Below are positions 34,396 through 45,229 of a stretch of DNA of 64,000 nt, one piece after another. Below the pieces are notes generated by a model. It saw only the letters and a program-made list of their open reading frames with translations. It did not search any database and was not told where the DNA came from. Each line of letters begins with the position of its first letter. Position 1 is the first letter of the stretch. Made by a program: the position numbers and the translations under genes. Source of the stretch: Mytilus galloprovincialis (taxonomy: Eukaryota > Mollusca > Bivalvia > Mytilida > Mytilidae); assembly GCF_965363235.1 (NCBI RefSeq), contig NC_134839.1:98289743-98353742 (forward strand). The letters are read 5' to 3'.

Positions 34396-35531
34396 CAAGT
34401 TAATTTATAGCACGGATCAATCTTTTTTAAGCTAATAAATATTTTACTTGCCTACCATACTTTGAATACAAAAAATAAACCTTTTGTCCAGTCATATTTA
34501 AGCGAAATCCACTAGTTCAGAGGTAGAATGTTTTGTAAAAACAGTTTTGTGTGGCAAAAAAAAGTTAAAGCACGAGTGCAACTTTCTTTTCTTTTAATGC
34601 AGAATTATTATTACTTTTCATGAACTATTTGACAGGATGCCGATAATAAGGAAAGCTATTTCACCCAATAGTGCAATTTTGCCATCATTAAAAAAAATCA
34701 TAATTATTTACGATTCTATAAACACTCCAAGTGTTGACTATTTATAGTGGAGCGGCGGAGCAGACAATTTCAGAAATTTAAATTACCGAAATACCTCATG
34801 GACTTTTAATAGCTCGTTGGAAAGCTGAAATCGTGTACTTTTTGAAAATATGTGTCGTCAATATGAAAGCTGGTACCATTATGCCGAAAATCAAGGTCAA
34901 AGGTCATCACTTAAAAAATCCTATTTTCATCTCGAGAAACAATACCATTGATATTTTTCAAAATTAATAATCTATTCAATAAATTAAATGAGTATTACTA
35001 TGTATCAATGTGTTAGTTCATACAACTTTGTTTTTTTATTTGGACTTGACGTCAAAAGAACGTTATATTTAACTTTTTTGAAGGTAGTCCGTGGTATACA
35101 AATTTTAAAGCCTAATAAAAACCAGTAGCAAAATAACCTTGATATTTCACCTCGACAAATAGCATTTCTTAAATACTTCAGGAAAAAAGTGTTTAAAAGA
35201 GTATCCGAAATGCATAGTTTATAAATAAAACAATAAAAATGTGCAGCCGTGCTAAATTTCCTTTCAGTTTTGAAGGATAAGACATGTCACTGAGTTTTCC
35301 TTAAATGAACTTTCTCAATACAAGATACCTTTTGATATAATATAGATATTGGAGTGGTAAACTACACAATGAGAGCAAGCATTTTGTAGAAATTATTCAA
35401 ACATTAAGACGTGAACGTTAATTTTGGTACTAGTATCTATGATGAGTTTAATTTCATAAAATTGAAACGTGGGACAAAAAACCCATAATAAACCAAAATA
35501 AAACTATCAAATATTGTAACAAAAACTATTT

Positions 35532-36025
35532 TCATGATATTTCATCTGTGTCATCAGCTATGTCAGCGGATACTGACTGGACATTATTACAATTTCCTAC
35601 ATTTTGGCAAAAACATAAATCAGTGCAGGGAAGACCCTGCTCCTTGCAAACACATGCTTCCTGGCATGCTTTTTTCCCCTTACACGAACAAATAAGATCT
35701 TGTAGAAAGTCTGATGCCATTTGTCCTTCGAAGGAAACTGGCTCTAACTTGTCATTTTGTGCAGTTTTCTAACCAAAAGCACATGGGGAGCCATTATTTG
35801 GGTTGGCCAAATTTGCCGACACCCAAACTTTGCTTTGCCAGATTGCACGCAGTACGTGTTGTTTAAATACAGATTCACATGGCGGAAGCTTTATAAGACT
35901 TTTATCTTTATTGATAGCCAACTGATGTCTCAGCAAATTTAAATCGTTGTGACATTTCTTAAATTTGTACTTTGAGTCGTATAAAGCAGCAACAAACTCC
36001 CTAGCAGCAACTACCGCACTATCAA
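35532..36025 (-). pseudogene. Transposon-borne Cys-rich tail, remnant
   Basis: Minus-strand coding continues with KLPPCESVFKQHVLRAIWQS and, after an in-frame stop, ASDFLQDLICSCKGKKACQE, then ACVCKEQGLPCTDLCFC. The LPPC..H..RA..Q block and the C-x-C..C..C-x-C..GLxCTDxC tail close the same uncharacterised protein family. The tail resembles CXC/tesmin-type Cys clusters that bind zinc and DNA. It is the carboxy-terminal end of the decayed transposon gene. Confidence 0.65.
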
Positions 36026-36952
36026 CTAATCTTGTGTTAAGGCTACAAGATTACTGAAACGGCTTGGTTTTAATCTCAGGAGGTTGAATACACTAGTCAA
36101 AAACCTCCGAACCTCGTCATACTTGACACAGAAACCATGTGCATTTAAATTTTCAATCAAAGACTTTGATCCAAACTCATGATATAACTGTACTGCAAGA
36201 CCAAGACTAAATGGAGTAATTATGTTACTACAATTTGACACCAGGCACTCTGCGAGAGCAGCACATTTTCTTCGAATATCATGCGAAATATCCATTGATA
36301 CTGAAGAAAATGTTTCAAAAGACTTTTTGTCAAGAAGCCAAGTGATAAAACTTATCAAACTAGTTGGCAACATTGCTTCTGACATTTCCAATGATGCTTC
36401 GTCATTTGCAGGATAATAATCTCCAGAAATGTATACATTTTCCATTTTTTGTCTTAATATTGAGGCGGCTACATAGAGTACATGCATATCGGTTTGTTCA
36501 TTGGTTTTGGTGGAGCTACATGTACTCAAGTCGGCTTTTATCTCAAGCAATTCTAATTCTGCTTTGATGCTATTAGCTGCCTTAACAGCGTCGCCAATGG
36601 AAATGTCGCTAGCAAATACAATACTAGATTTACCTTGTCCTTGTTGAGCAAAAAATACAATTGCATCCTTGTAGTGCTTCTCAAGTTTAGCCTTAAGCTT
36701 GGAGGAATTACAGTAGGTCTTACTTATTTTATTAGGTAAAAAAGACTGGTACATTGTCAAGAGTGATGACAATAGAAGAGACTTTTTGTCACAAATGAGG
36801 TCTCTGTCTATTATTTCAACCACTCTTTCAAATGCCAAATCATACGCTGATTTATCATTTGATTTTGGTCTATATGCCAAGTATGTAGTCAGACATGCTG
36901 CATGATACACTGCTTTATTGAGCAAATTCTCTTTCTCTATTCGATCAATCAT
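36026..36952 (-). CDS. Transposon-borne uncharacterised protein, middle remnant
   Basis: 308 codons, helix-rich by composition, with YHAACLTTYLAYRPKSND near its start (another YHxxC) and SAYDLAFERVVEIIDRDL next. Then come KLKAKLEKHYKDAIVFFAQQ and ITPFSLGLAVQLYHEFGSKS followed by NLNAHGFCVKYDEVRR. The order of these blocks matches a protein family I remember from corals, molluscs and lancelets without assigned function. It is preceded by the zinc piece and followed by a Cys-rich tail in another stretch. The related proteins have several hundred more residues here, so I infer a large internal loss. Confidence 0.6.
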   Translation of the reverse strand: MIDRIEKENLLNKAVYHAACLTTYLAYRPKSNDKSAYDLAFERVVEIIDRDLICDKKSLLLSSLLTMYQSFLPNKISKTYCNSSKLKAKLEKHYKDAIVFFAQQGQGKSSIVFASDISIGDAVKAANSIKAELELLEIKADLSTCSSTKTNEQTDMHVLYVAASILRQKMENVYISGDYYPANDEASLEMSEAMLPTSLISFITWLLDKKSFETFSSVSMDISHDIRRKCAALAECLVSNCSNIITPFSLGLAVQLYHEFGSKSLIENLNAHGFCVKYDEVRRFLTSVFNLLRLKPSRFSNLVALTQD

Positions 36953-36968
36953 TTCAGCGTCTCATGCT

Positions 36969-37415
36969 CTAATAAGCATCTTTAAGATTGGCTAACCGTT
37001 CAGCGGATGAAATGGTATGTAATGTTTTCACCCTTTTATGTGACATTTTGCGGCAAATAATACACTTTGATGTATCGAGAGGGTGATCATAATTTCCAGG
37101 CACCAAAGAATTAGAGAAATCGTAATTTATATCTGGTGTTTCTTTTTCAGCTGAAGAACATGCTACTGCTTTTAAATTATGTTTACTTGTGTAGCTTTTA
37201 AAACATGATCTATGGTACCTAAATACGGGTAATTTACTAGATATTTCATTGCAGAACTCATCAAAAAAACTGAACAAATCATCACGTCTCTTTGCTGCAG
37301 CATTTATCAGGCTTTTTCTTCCAGATTCCGTTGATGTTATCAAATTTTCATCATCAACAGAATTGCAGATAATGCAATTGTCAACACCAACTTCCACTCT
37401 CCTTTTTTTTGGCAT
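36969..37415 (-). CDS. Transposon-borne zinc-binding amino-terminal domain, remnant
   Basis: 148 codons from ATG at 37415. A basic start (MPKKRRVE) is followed by CIIC at residues 14-17, YHRSC at 67-71 and a second CIIC at 118-121, a pattern suited to two zinc sites. In related invertebrate proteins (from memory) a CxxC..YHxxC block opens a protein of 800 or more residues. The frame closes shortly before the next piece, so this is part of a decayed gene inside the TTA-flanked transposon. Function unknown; DNA binding is a guess. Confidence 0.6.
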   Translation of the reverse strand: MPKKRRVEVGVDNCIICNSVDDENLITSTESGRKSLINAAAKRRDDLFSFFDEFCNEISSKLPVFRYHRSCFKSYTSKHNLKAVACSSAEKETPDINYDFSNSLVPGNYDHPLDTSKCIICRKMSHKRVKTLHTISSAERLANLKDAY

Positions 37416-38090
37416 TCGGAGGGACTAGTTTTAATGAGACTGATAAATTGTCCATTTGATGAAATAAGAAACAAATCAAACACACCTGAAAACCAAACAA
37501 ACCCTACAATGATATTCACTTTTCCCGTTGAAATCAACAAAATCTAATACACAACAATACCAAACAATATAAATTAATCACAAAGCTTCGGAAATTACAA
37601 AATGAACAAGAAATATGTTTGAAAACGACTACAATCAACCTTCGAAAAATTGCTGAATGTTGGACTATAAATAGAAACCACAACAATATCGGTAAATTTG
37701 TGACAAATATTCGGACTTCAAATCTCAATAAAAAGCCGATATTTAGCCAAATATTTATCTTATAAAGAATTTACTGCAAAAAGTAAATCGAGTCGATTGA
37801 AGTATTATACGACGGCTTTATTGTTGTGCCTTTAAAATACAACTATACTGCACGTGCAAATAATGCTAGGTGAAAAACGATGATTTTTCACTGTTATTTT
37901 CAACCATTTTCAGATGCATTGTGCTCTCCATATAGGACTTTTTAAAAATGCTCTTAAATTGTATGAAGTTCAAGAATAACTATATTTACCAATTTCGTTC
38001 ACAAATTATTTTTTAGAACGTGTTTGATATGAAATATGAGTACCGAATCAGCAGTGGGGTATACGATGCAAGTTGGGTAACGTCAGTTAA

Positions 38091-38710
38091 GGGCATACGA
38101 TACAGTTTTGAACCTGTATTTACAAGTTGATGAAAATTTGCATATAGGCTATTTTTTACCTGATCAAATCAAATATGTAATAAAAAATATACCTTCATGT
38201 GCTACTTTTTGAGTAAAATGAGGTCGAAATTTTGTATATTTGCTCAAAATTCAGATTTGTGTCCGTATTTTCTTTTTCGAAAGAAAGACATAACTTTTTT
38301 GTTTTAAAAGATAAACACAAATTGTTTTTTGTTAAATAATCGGTATTTTCTGTATTTTATAAGTATCATTAAAAAGTATTCAATTTTTATCCGAAATAAC
38401 TCTATATTTATCAAATGTTCAAGAATAGAGGAAAAAACGTCATTTTTTTGCTGCATGTTTTATATCAAAATTAAAAAAATTGCGCTATTTACAGTTTTAT
38501 AAAATTTGGGTCACATAATCTCCTTGCAAAATGAAACAAATTGCTGTTTTAAAAAATATTGGTCCATGCATTCGTTTTCAAATTAAATCAGTTTGAATGA
38601 TAAAAATCAGTCGAAAAATGCATCTTTTCCCGATATGTCATAGTTTGACGTCGCAAAAATAACATTTTACGTTAGCAACGTCATTACCTTCCATGTAACT
38701 GTATATGCCC
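38091..38710. mobile_element. 620-bp non-autonomous element with TTAA target, nested in the TIR transposon
   Basis: TTAA lies directly on both sides (38087-38090, 38711-38714). Inverted ends GGGCATA(CGA)TACAGTT match except for a 3-base difference. TTAA targets point to piggyBac or Kolobok helpers. AT-rich interior without a protein. Confidence 0.72.
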
Positions 38711-38879
38711 TTAAGGCTATTTTTAACGTCATTTGTACCACATTTTATTTTGACGACAAACATTTTTCAGAAGTTGAATAATCGATAGACATTTTAAGCC
38801 ATTAAAATCCCATGAGGTATTTAGGTAATTTAAACTCGTTAACTAAGCGACTTTTTTAACTTTCGCCGCTCCACTATTA

Positions 38880-39504
38880 AAATGTAAAGCGGGCAGTACG
38901 CTGTGTAATATATCGAAAGCGATTGATTTTGGCTTTATATAACTAATAATAACATAAGATGTATGTTTCATTATAATTCGTTATTCTGATTGGCTAACTG
39001 CACATCTCATGTTACTTTACACAACGAAAATCATTATTCATGATGACACGAGGTCCCACAATAAGGTGCAAAAGTGAATTTAATAAAAACTTGATAAAAA
39101 TCGTGTTTTCATGATCCTAGCTAAAACATGTAATTATAAATATTGAATGCTTCTTTTTGTAACTTCATAGGGTTGTAAAAGCGTTGACCGTGCGTACATT
39201 TTCAGAATGAAGCGCTTCCGCTTTTCATACAAAATGTATTTCGGTCATCGCTTTACACCTCAATGAAGTAACAAAAAAAAAAGCATTCAATTCTTAAATA
39301 AACCAGAAATGAAATTTTAAAATTCATTTAAGAGTGTCTTTGACTGCTTAATTATATTTTAAAAACTGATGATATAGTGGTTATATATTAATAAAAACAT
39401 TTTAAGTACGTTTGAGTCTTATGCAATATTTGTTTTTATATATTTGAAAACTGACTGCTACCGACTGGTTGCTTGAGCCTGGTCTCACAAACTCCGCATT
39501 TTCA
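38880..39504. other. Intergenic DNA, nothing recognised
   Basis: AT-rich, with no open frame of note, no tandem repeat and no visible element ends. Confidence 0.4.
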
Positions 39505-39758
39505 TTACAGCCGATTACATTGAGTGTGTAGACAAAGGTAATATCTTTGGATCGCTTGTTTGTTAGCTGAACTATGAAGTAACTAGGTAAGGTATACCAC
39601 CCTCCTGTAGAAGGAGCCTAGTCCTACAGACAGATTGATTGGTTATTTGTCGAACTAGTCTACTCTTAAAGGAGGGTAGTTTACCTAACCTAATAATACA
39701 AGCAAGCTAACCAAGGATATGCTACCTTTGCCTACACACTCAGTGCAATCGGCTGTAA
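39505..39758. mobile_element. Foldback MITE with arms of about 100 bp
   Basis: TTACAGCCGATT at the left and AATCGGCTGTAA at the right open arms that pair for about 100 bases (gtgtgtagacaaaggta with taccttt-gcctacacac; ctaggtaaggtataccaccctcc with ggagggtagtttacctaacc). The whole unit is essentially one palindrome. No clear target duplication. Confidence 0.7.
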
Positions 39759-40109
39759 CTTTTTTACATTACAGGTTGCAACACCTTGCCAAATCATTAG
39801 GTTCCAATAAACGTTTGGAAAATTTTGTTAATGTGCTTTCCCATAGGGTTTTATGCAGAACAATTATCTATTATGGAAACTTGCAAAAACAATATCAAAA
39901 TCGAAATCTAAGTGAACGATGAAGTTACTCACATTAAAAAAGGTTGAGACATTGAAGGCCAAATATTTTTTTTTATTCTTGCGTGTCTTATTATAATCAG
40001 ACGGTAATTTTAGAGTTTACAAAGAAATTTAATATTAAGACAAACATTAATAACGAGTTTCATTGGTGAAATTAACACTACAATACAAATTTTTGCTTGT
40101 AGTAAAATG
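39759..40109. other. Spacer, nothing recognised
   Basis: A 67-codon plus-strand frame (39719-39922) begins inside the foldback arm and has no family features; it is probably chance. Confidence 0.35.
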
Positions 40110-40176
40110 ATCAATGAATCAATGAATCAATCAATGAATCAATCAATCAATCAATCAATCAATTGATCAATCAATA
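40110..40176. repeat. (TCAA)n/(TCAATGAA)n microsatellite
   Basis: About 16 tetramers abutting the 3' end of a minus-strand Penelope-like B tail. It is probably the element's simple-repeat tail, (TTGA)n in element sense. Confidence 0.85.
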
Positions 40177-40680
40177 AAATTGAGAATGGAAATAAAAAAT
40201 GTGTCAATGAAACAACAGTCAGCCTAACCAAAGAGCACAGCTGAAGGCCACCAATGAGTCTTCAACACAACGAGAAAATCCCGCAACCAGAGGCGGGCTT
40301 CAGCTGGTCTCTAAATAAAAATATATACTAGTAATGTGAAAATGGACGTCACACTTAACTTAGACAAAAAAAAAACATAAAAAAACTAACAAAGATCAGA
40401 GTCTACTGTCTTGGGACAGGCGCAAACATACGGCGGGGCTAAACATGCTTTGTTAGATCTCAACCCTCCCGCTATACAATTATATCTAGTTCATGTATAA
40501 TAAACAAACACACAACAATATGCACAGAGAAACTCAGTTTAAAAGAAATCCGAGTCCGATGACAAAATAGTAAACAAAAGAAACTACACAAAACGAATAT
40601 GATTCATAAATTTTAAAACAAAGAACTACTAGCAGTAACTGAAATGCCAGCTCCAGACCCCAATCAAACATATCGAAAGA
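40165..40680 (-). mobile_element. Penelope-like family B 3' tail
   Basis: aaaattgagaatggaaat through accaaagagcacagctgaag and tccgagtccgatgacaaaat, matching the reverse complement of 11105-11607. 5'-truncated in element sense at about 40680. Confidence 0.6.
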
Positions 40681-40692
40681 ATATATAGATAT

Positions 40693-41690
40693 AAGAAGAT
40701 GTGCATGGTATGAGTGCCAATGAGACAACTCTCCATCCAAGTCACAGTGTGTAGAAGGAAACTATTATAGGTTAAAGAACCCTCTTCAACACGAATCCTT
40801 GGCTCACACCGAATAGCAAGTTATAAGGATCCTCCAAAATGACCAGTGTAAAACCATTCAAACGGGAAAACCAAAGGTCTAAACTCTATATATAACTAGA
40901 GGCTCTAAAGAGCCTGTGTCGCTCACCTTGGTCTATGTGTTTTTGGTGATGGTGATGTATTCGTAGATCTTACTCTACAAAACATTGTTGATGCTTACAA
41001 TTATCTCTATCTATAATGAACTTAGCCTAGTAGTTTCAGTGGAAAATATTTTGTAAAAATGTACAAACTTATGAAAATTGTTAAAAATTTACTATAAAGG
41101 TCAATTACTCCTTAAGGGGTCAATTGACCATTTTCGTCATGTTGACTTATTTGTAGGTCTTACTTTGCTGTACATTATTGATGTTTACAGTTTATCTCTA
41201 TCTATAATAATATTCAAGAAAATAACCAAAAGCTGCAAAATTTTCTTAAAATTACCAATTCAGGGGCAGCAACATAACAACAGGTTGTCTGATTCATCTG
41301 AAAATTTCAGGACAGATAGATAATGACCTAATAAACAATGTTACCCCATGTCAGATTTGCTCTTAATGCTTTGATTTCTGAGATATAAGCCAAAATCTTC
41401 ATTTTACTCCTTTGTTCTATTTTTATCCGTGGCGACCATCTTGGTTAGTTGGCAAGGTCACCGGACACATTTGTTATACTAGATATCCCAATGATGATGG
41501 TGGCTAAGTTTGGTTGAATTTGGCTCAGTAGTTTCAGATGAGAAGATTTTTGTAAAAGTTACGACGACGGACGACGGACGCCAAGATATAAGAAAAGCTC
41601 ACTTGACACTTCGGGCCAGGTGAGCTAAAAAACGAGAAGCAAGAACGACATCAACAAACGACAACTACTGTTTTTTGTGTGATTTTTTTT
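40693..41690 (-). mobile_element. Penelope-like family A 3' tail split by a Helentron-like insertion
   Basis: agaagatgtgcatggtatga (40693-40895) continues at 41627-41690 (aaaaaacgagaagc..aaacgacaact), which belongs further along the same tail (compare 43190-43220). The interruption at an A/A pair, T/T in element sense, shows the Helentron-like target. Confidence 0.55.
40896..41626 (-). mobile_element. Helentron/HINE-like element, AGCTCACCTGG family, short complete copy
   Basis: In minus-strand sense it starts AGCTCACCTGGCCC (41626) and ends GGTGAGCGACAC, then the hairpin AGGCTCTTTAGAGCCT and CTAG (40896), followed by T. A single module of about 500 bases with accaagatggtcgcc-type words lies between. 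It is the best two-ended short copy of the family in the window. Confidence 0.66.
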
Positions 41691-42379
41691 ATTACTAGAC
41701 CAAATATTTCATGATTTTTTATTATCTAGGACTGTATTTTTGATTAACAATTGATAACCAAGTTTAATAAAATCATATGTGTGTATAGCAAACATATTAA
41801 CTTTGGCTTGAAAGACGTCTATTTAATTGTTTTCGACTCGCTCTGCTCGGTCGGAAAAATTGACAAGAATAAAATCCTAAGATTGAACGCGTTCGTTCAA
41901 CAGTCTTATTAAAATTAATATATATATTAATTTTCTCATACACATAAGTATTACGAAATCAGAGATATACATTTTGATTAGATTAGTTCGTCTAATTTAC
42001 AAATGTAGTGTTATCTGTAGTAAATTTACTGACTTCTTTAATAAAGGATTTGAATAAGAATGTGTCCATACCACATAAATGCCCCACTCGCACTATCATT
42101 TTCCATGTCTAGTGGACCGTGGAATTGAGGGTCAGAACTCTATATTTGGCATTGAAATTAAAAAGATCATATGATATAGAATATGTGTACTGAGTTTCAA
42201 AAAAAATATATCTGTACATTAACTTCACTTTCAAGTATAGAGATGTGATTTTTTTTCTGAGACAAGTGCTTGTGACAATCCAAAAGAACTTGCAGTCATT
42301 CGATGTTCAGTACTTCAGTACTTTGATTGTTTGAAAACGAGGTAAAAATACCCTGCCACATTCGGTATGTGTTTTTGTT
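41691..42379. other. Intergenic DNA, nothing recognised
   Basis: AT-rich; includes a short palindrome gaacgcgttcgttcaac (41885) and a TA-rich run at 41920. No gene. Confidence 0.4.
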
Positions 42380-42600
42380 AGACCTTTTTTTTCCTTCTGT
42401 TTTGTATCGATCCCATACGTTAAGCCCTTTTCCACTGATTTGTATAGTTTGTTCTTATGCTGTTAAGAATACAATACCGTATGTTTTTTTCTCATTGTTG
42501 AAGATTATATGGTTGCCTATATATAATTGCTTACATCCACTACATTTGAACTTTGTTGGATAGTTGACTCATTTGCATTAATACCAAATCTCCTTATTAA
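42380..42600 (+). mobile_element. Diverged Penelope-like family A tail fragment
   Basis: gttcttatgctgtt, ttctcattgttgaagattat and gttgactcatttgcattaat align in order with the family A tail (21030-21390). Many differences, so an old copy. Confidence 0.45.
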
Positions 42601-42974
42601 AAGTTGAGGGGTGTGTGTGTGTTTTTGGAAAATTTCAATGGTTTTCTCCCAGGTCACCCAGTTTGAATAGAATATTTTGACATTTTGCTGTGCTCTTGGA
42701 TTTGAGTTAAGAGCCAACCAAAGCTCACGGCCTGTTGGTGGGTAGTTGATGACTATATGGTAAGCTCTGGATGTCTTTTTGAGTATTGCATACGGTGATT
42801 TGGTGATGTCTTCATGCCATGCATTGTCCCATTACTTTATATAGACAGCTTATCAGTCAACCTGACCTATCAAAGTAGCTCTCCTCGCCTTTTGTATAGT
42901 CAGACGAAAAACAAGATATCAAACTGACTTAGCTTGGTATATACATGTTTATTTAATATACTCATATAAATATA

Positions 42975-43310
42975 AAAAAGAAGATGTGGTATGATTGTCA
43001 ATGAGACAACTCTCCACAAGAGACCAACATAACACAGAAATTATCAACTATAGGTCATCGTACGGCCTTCAACAATGAGCAAAGCCCATACCGCATAGTC
43101 AGATAAAAAAGGCCCCGAAATGACAATGTAAAACAATTCAAACAAGAAAACTAACGGCCTAATTTATGCACAAAAATTGAACGAAAAACAAAAATGTTAA
43201 CACATAAACAAACGACAACCACTGAATTACAGGCTCCTGACTTGGGACAGGTACATACATTTTGAATGTGGCGGGGTTAAACATGTTAGCGGGATCCCAA
43301 ATTCAAGTCA
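42975..43310 (-). mobile_element. Penelope-like family A 3' tail
   Basis: aagaagatgtggtatgattg through caacaatgagcaaagcccat to caggctcctgacttgggaca and the gtggcggggttaaacatg word. It matches the reverse complement of 21070-21396 closely. Confidence 0.65.
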
Positions 43311-44010
43311 AATTGATATTATAAAACAACATAAAAGTTAAAAAGTGTAAAAAAAAAAATATTTTAATAAATGTTGAAAATATTATTGTGTTTGTGAGTG
43401 GAAAACTACTTAAAATTGTGGAAATATTCAAAAGTAGCTCTCGCGTTTTTGTTCTGCGGCTACGTTAACGGAACATCAATCAAGTAATCGATCTTCATGA
43501 CTATGGCTTCAATATTTAATGGTATAAAATATCATATTCTGCTTGTCGTAGACTCAAAAAGACTTCAAGTTGGAATATATCTACGAAGACTAAAGAACGT
43601 CCAGATATTGTTCGGAAGATGTTTTGAGAAGTTCCGATGCGACCGGACAAGTAAAATTAAACTGTTACAGTATATTACAGAACACAAAACTGGCTATCTT
43701 TGCTGTAAATACAAGTTAAAAACCTGACATGGTTTACATTAAAGCTAAAAATCCCAATCCCACGGCATCAAATAATTTAAAAAAAAACATATGACCTTTA
43801 ACATTGGAGGTCTAAACTAGCATTGAGCCGTGTCCAGGTCCGAAATAGAAAATAAAGAGATGTGGAGTAAATGTACACGGGACAAAATCGCAAACAATAT
43901 ATAGAAAAAATACAAATTATTAATGAACAGGGCTTTTATGCCTGTTCTTCATCTTGAAAGGAGCTGGAGGGTCTTCAACGAGGAACTAGACCATTGATCC
44001 TCATTATACA
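43311..44010. other. Intergenic DNA, nothing recognised
   Basis: A 76-codon plus-strand frame (43497-43727) has no family features, splice context or conserved motif. Left unassigned. Confidence 0.35.
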
Positions 44011-44014
44011 AAAG

Positions 44015-44110
44015 TAACATAGGTTAGTGCATCGGACAATACAAAAACATAAGTTCCTGGTTCGATCACCGTTCCGGTGAGAAAATTTCCAATCCACTAT
44101 TAATAAATAT
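44015..44110 (+). mobile_element. SINE head fragment with Pol III B-box
   Basis: ggttagtgcatcggacaata (A-box-like TTAGTGCATCGG), then 25 bases later GGTTCGATCACC (B-box-like) and gttccggtgagaaaattt. It matches in order the minus-strand repeat at 23625-23915. Confidence 0.45.
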
Positions 44111-44506
44111 GTTTAAACTAACAATAGCCACACACTTGACTTTGTGGATTACATTATTTTTTTCATCATACTACATATGTCTTTTGATATTGTTCATACA
44201 TGTAAATACTAAAAGTCTTACACTGTATCTATATATTTTGCTCCGAGACCAGAACATAATAAAATAGATAAATTAAAACTTGCGCTTTAGATTAAGAAAG
44301 GGTTTGAAAGATTTTGTATCATTTTTTCCAGTTCTTCTGGAGTCCTTGAGCCCTTCCCTCGCCGACAATATATAGTTTACTTTATTTGTAAAAGAGGCTA
44401 GTTACGCTACAATATTATCATCTTGTAACCTCTCCAAACTTAAAAGTAAAGATCACGCACCCTTATTGTTTAGATTGATAAAGACTTTTGCATCCGTTGA
44501 CATTAT

Positions 44507-45100
44507 TATTTCCCACTAATATCAGTCGTAATGAATTTAAACACAATTCACACCTCAAGTTTATTCCAAAATATTCCAAGTTACAGTGAAGTGACTGGAT
44601 CCAAAGTATAAACAGTAAGATGAGATTGACTACAAAGAAAATGCAATCATCATAAGATTTTGTACCAAAACAATGTTCAAACATTCACAAAATATAAACA
44701 TAGGTGTGAAAATATAGTAAACAGTTATTGTAACATCTAGGATTTACACAAGTAATGAATAAAGTTCGTATTTCCGAAAATAAACAATTATCAGATTGGC
44801 AATATTTATCATTGTCTCAAGTTCACATTAACGGCATTGAAATAGTTAAATTTACTTTCATATTATCACAAAATGCATTGAATAAATGTAAAAATCAACA
44901 TACCTTATTTGTTAGACTCTGATATTTCTATATTATTCAAAATTAAAGGGCTCAAAATTGTCGTGACCCATTTCTCAATTTTCAGGGAATATATATGAGT
45001 AGGGGAAAGTAACCAATGTACCTAGGTTAGTTTCATCAAAAATCAATAAATTTGCAAAACGAAATTTATTACAATTCTAAACACGAAATTGGCCTTTACA
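44507..45100 (-). repeat. BEL/Pao 3' LTR, 594 bp
   Basis: Direct repeat of 51330-54106 minus its insertion. In element sense it follows a short purine-rich stretch (ttaggggctggta), the likely polypurine tract, and starts TGTAAAGGCC. The other end reads GGGAAATA, so the terminal bases are TG..TA rather than the usual TG..CA. Confidence 0.88.
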
Positions 45101-45229
45101 TACCAGCCCCTAAATTGGGTTCTTTACTAGAACGTAATTACTCAAACAAAAATCAAAGGTCAATTATATCATAAATATTCAACAAATGTCTATCATATCA
45201 ACACAAGTTTGGTGGCAGCTGTGGGTTTT

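Larger units (their letters stand above)
34745..38876 (-). mobile_element. 4.1-kb TIR DNA transposon with TTA duplication and a decayed zinc/Cys-rich protein
   Basis: The ends TAGTGGAGCGGCG are inverted copies and are flanked by TTA on both sides (34742-34744, 38877-38879). Weaker pairing runs further in (AAATTACC..AAATACCTCATGG on both sides). Inside, on the minus strand, three coding remnants lie in order: a two-CxxC amino-terminal piece (37415-36969), a 308-codon piece (36952-36026) and a Cys-rich tail (36025-35532). All resemble one large uncharacterised animal protein family. The copy is decayed, and a large central part of that family's protein appears to be absent. A TTAA-flanked element (38091-38710) is nested near one end. 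A TWA duplication recalls PIF/Harbinger, but no DDE transposase is recognised. Confidence 0.7.

Noticed and set aside
41885-41905. Short palindrome gaacgcgttcgttc considered as an operator
   Set aside because: Isolated, no gene nearby and no second copy in the window.
43497-43727. 76-codon plus-strand frame
   Set aside because: No motif, no splice context and no repeat relationship that I could see; left as chance.
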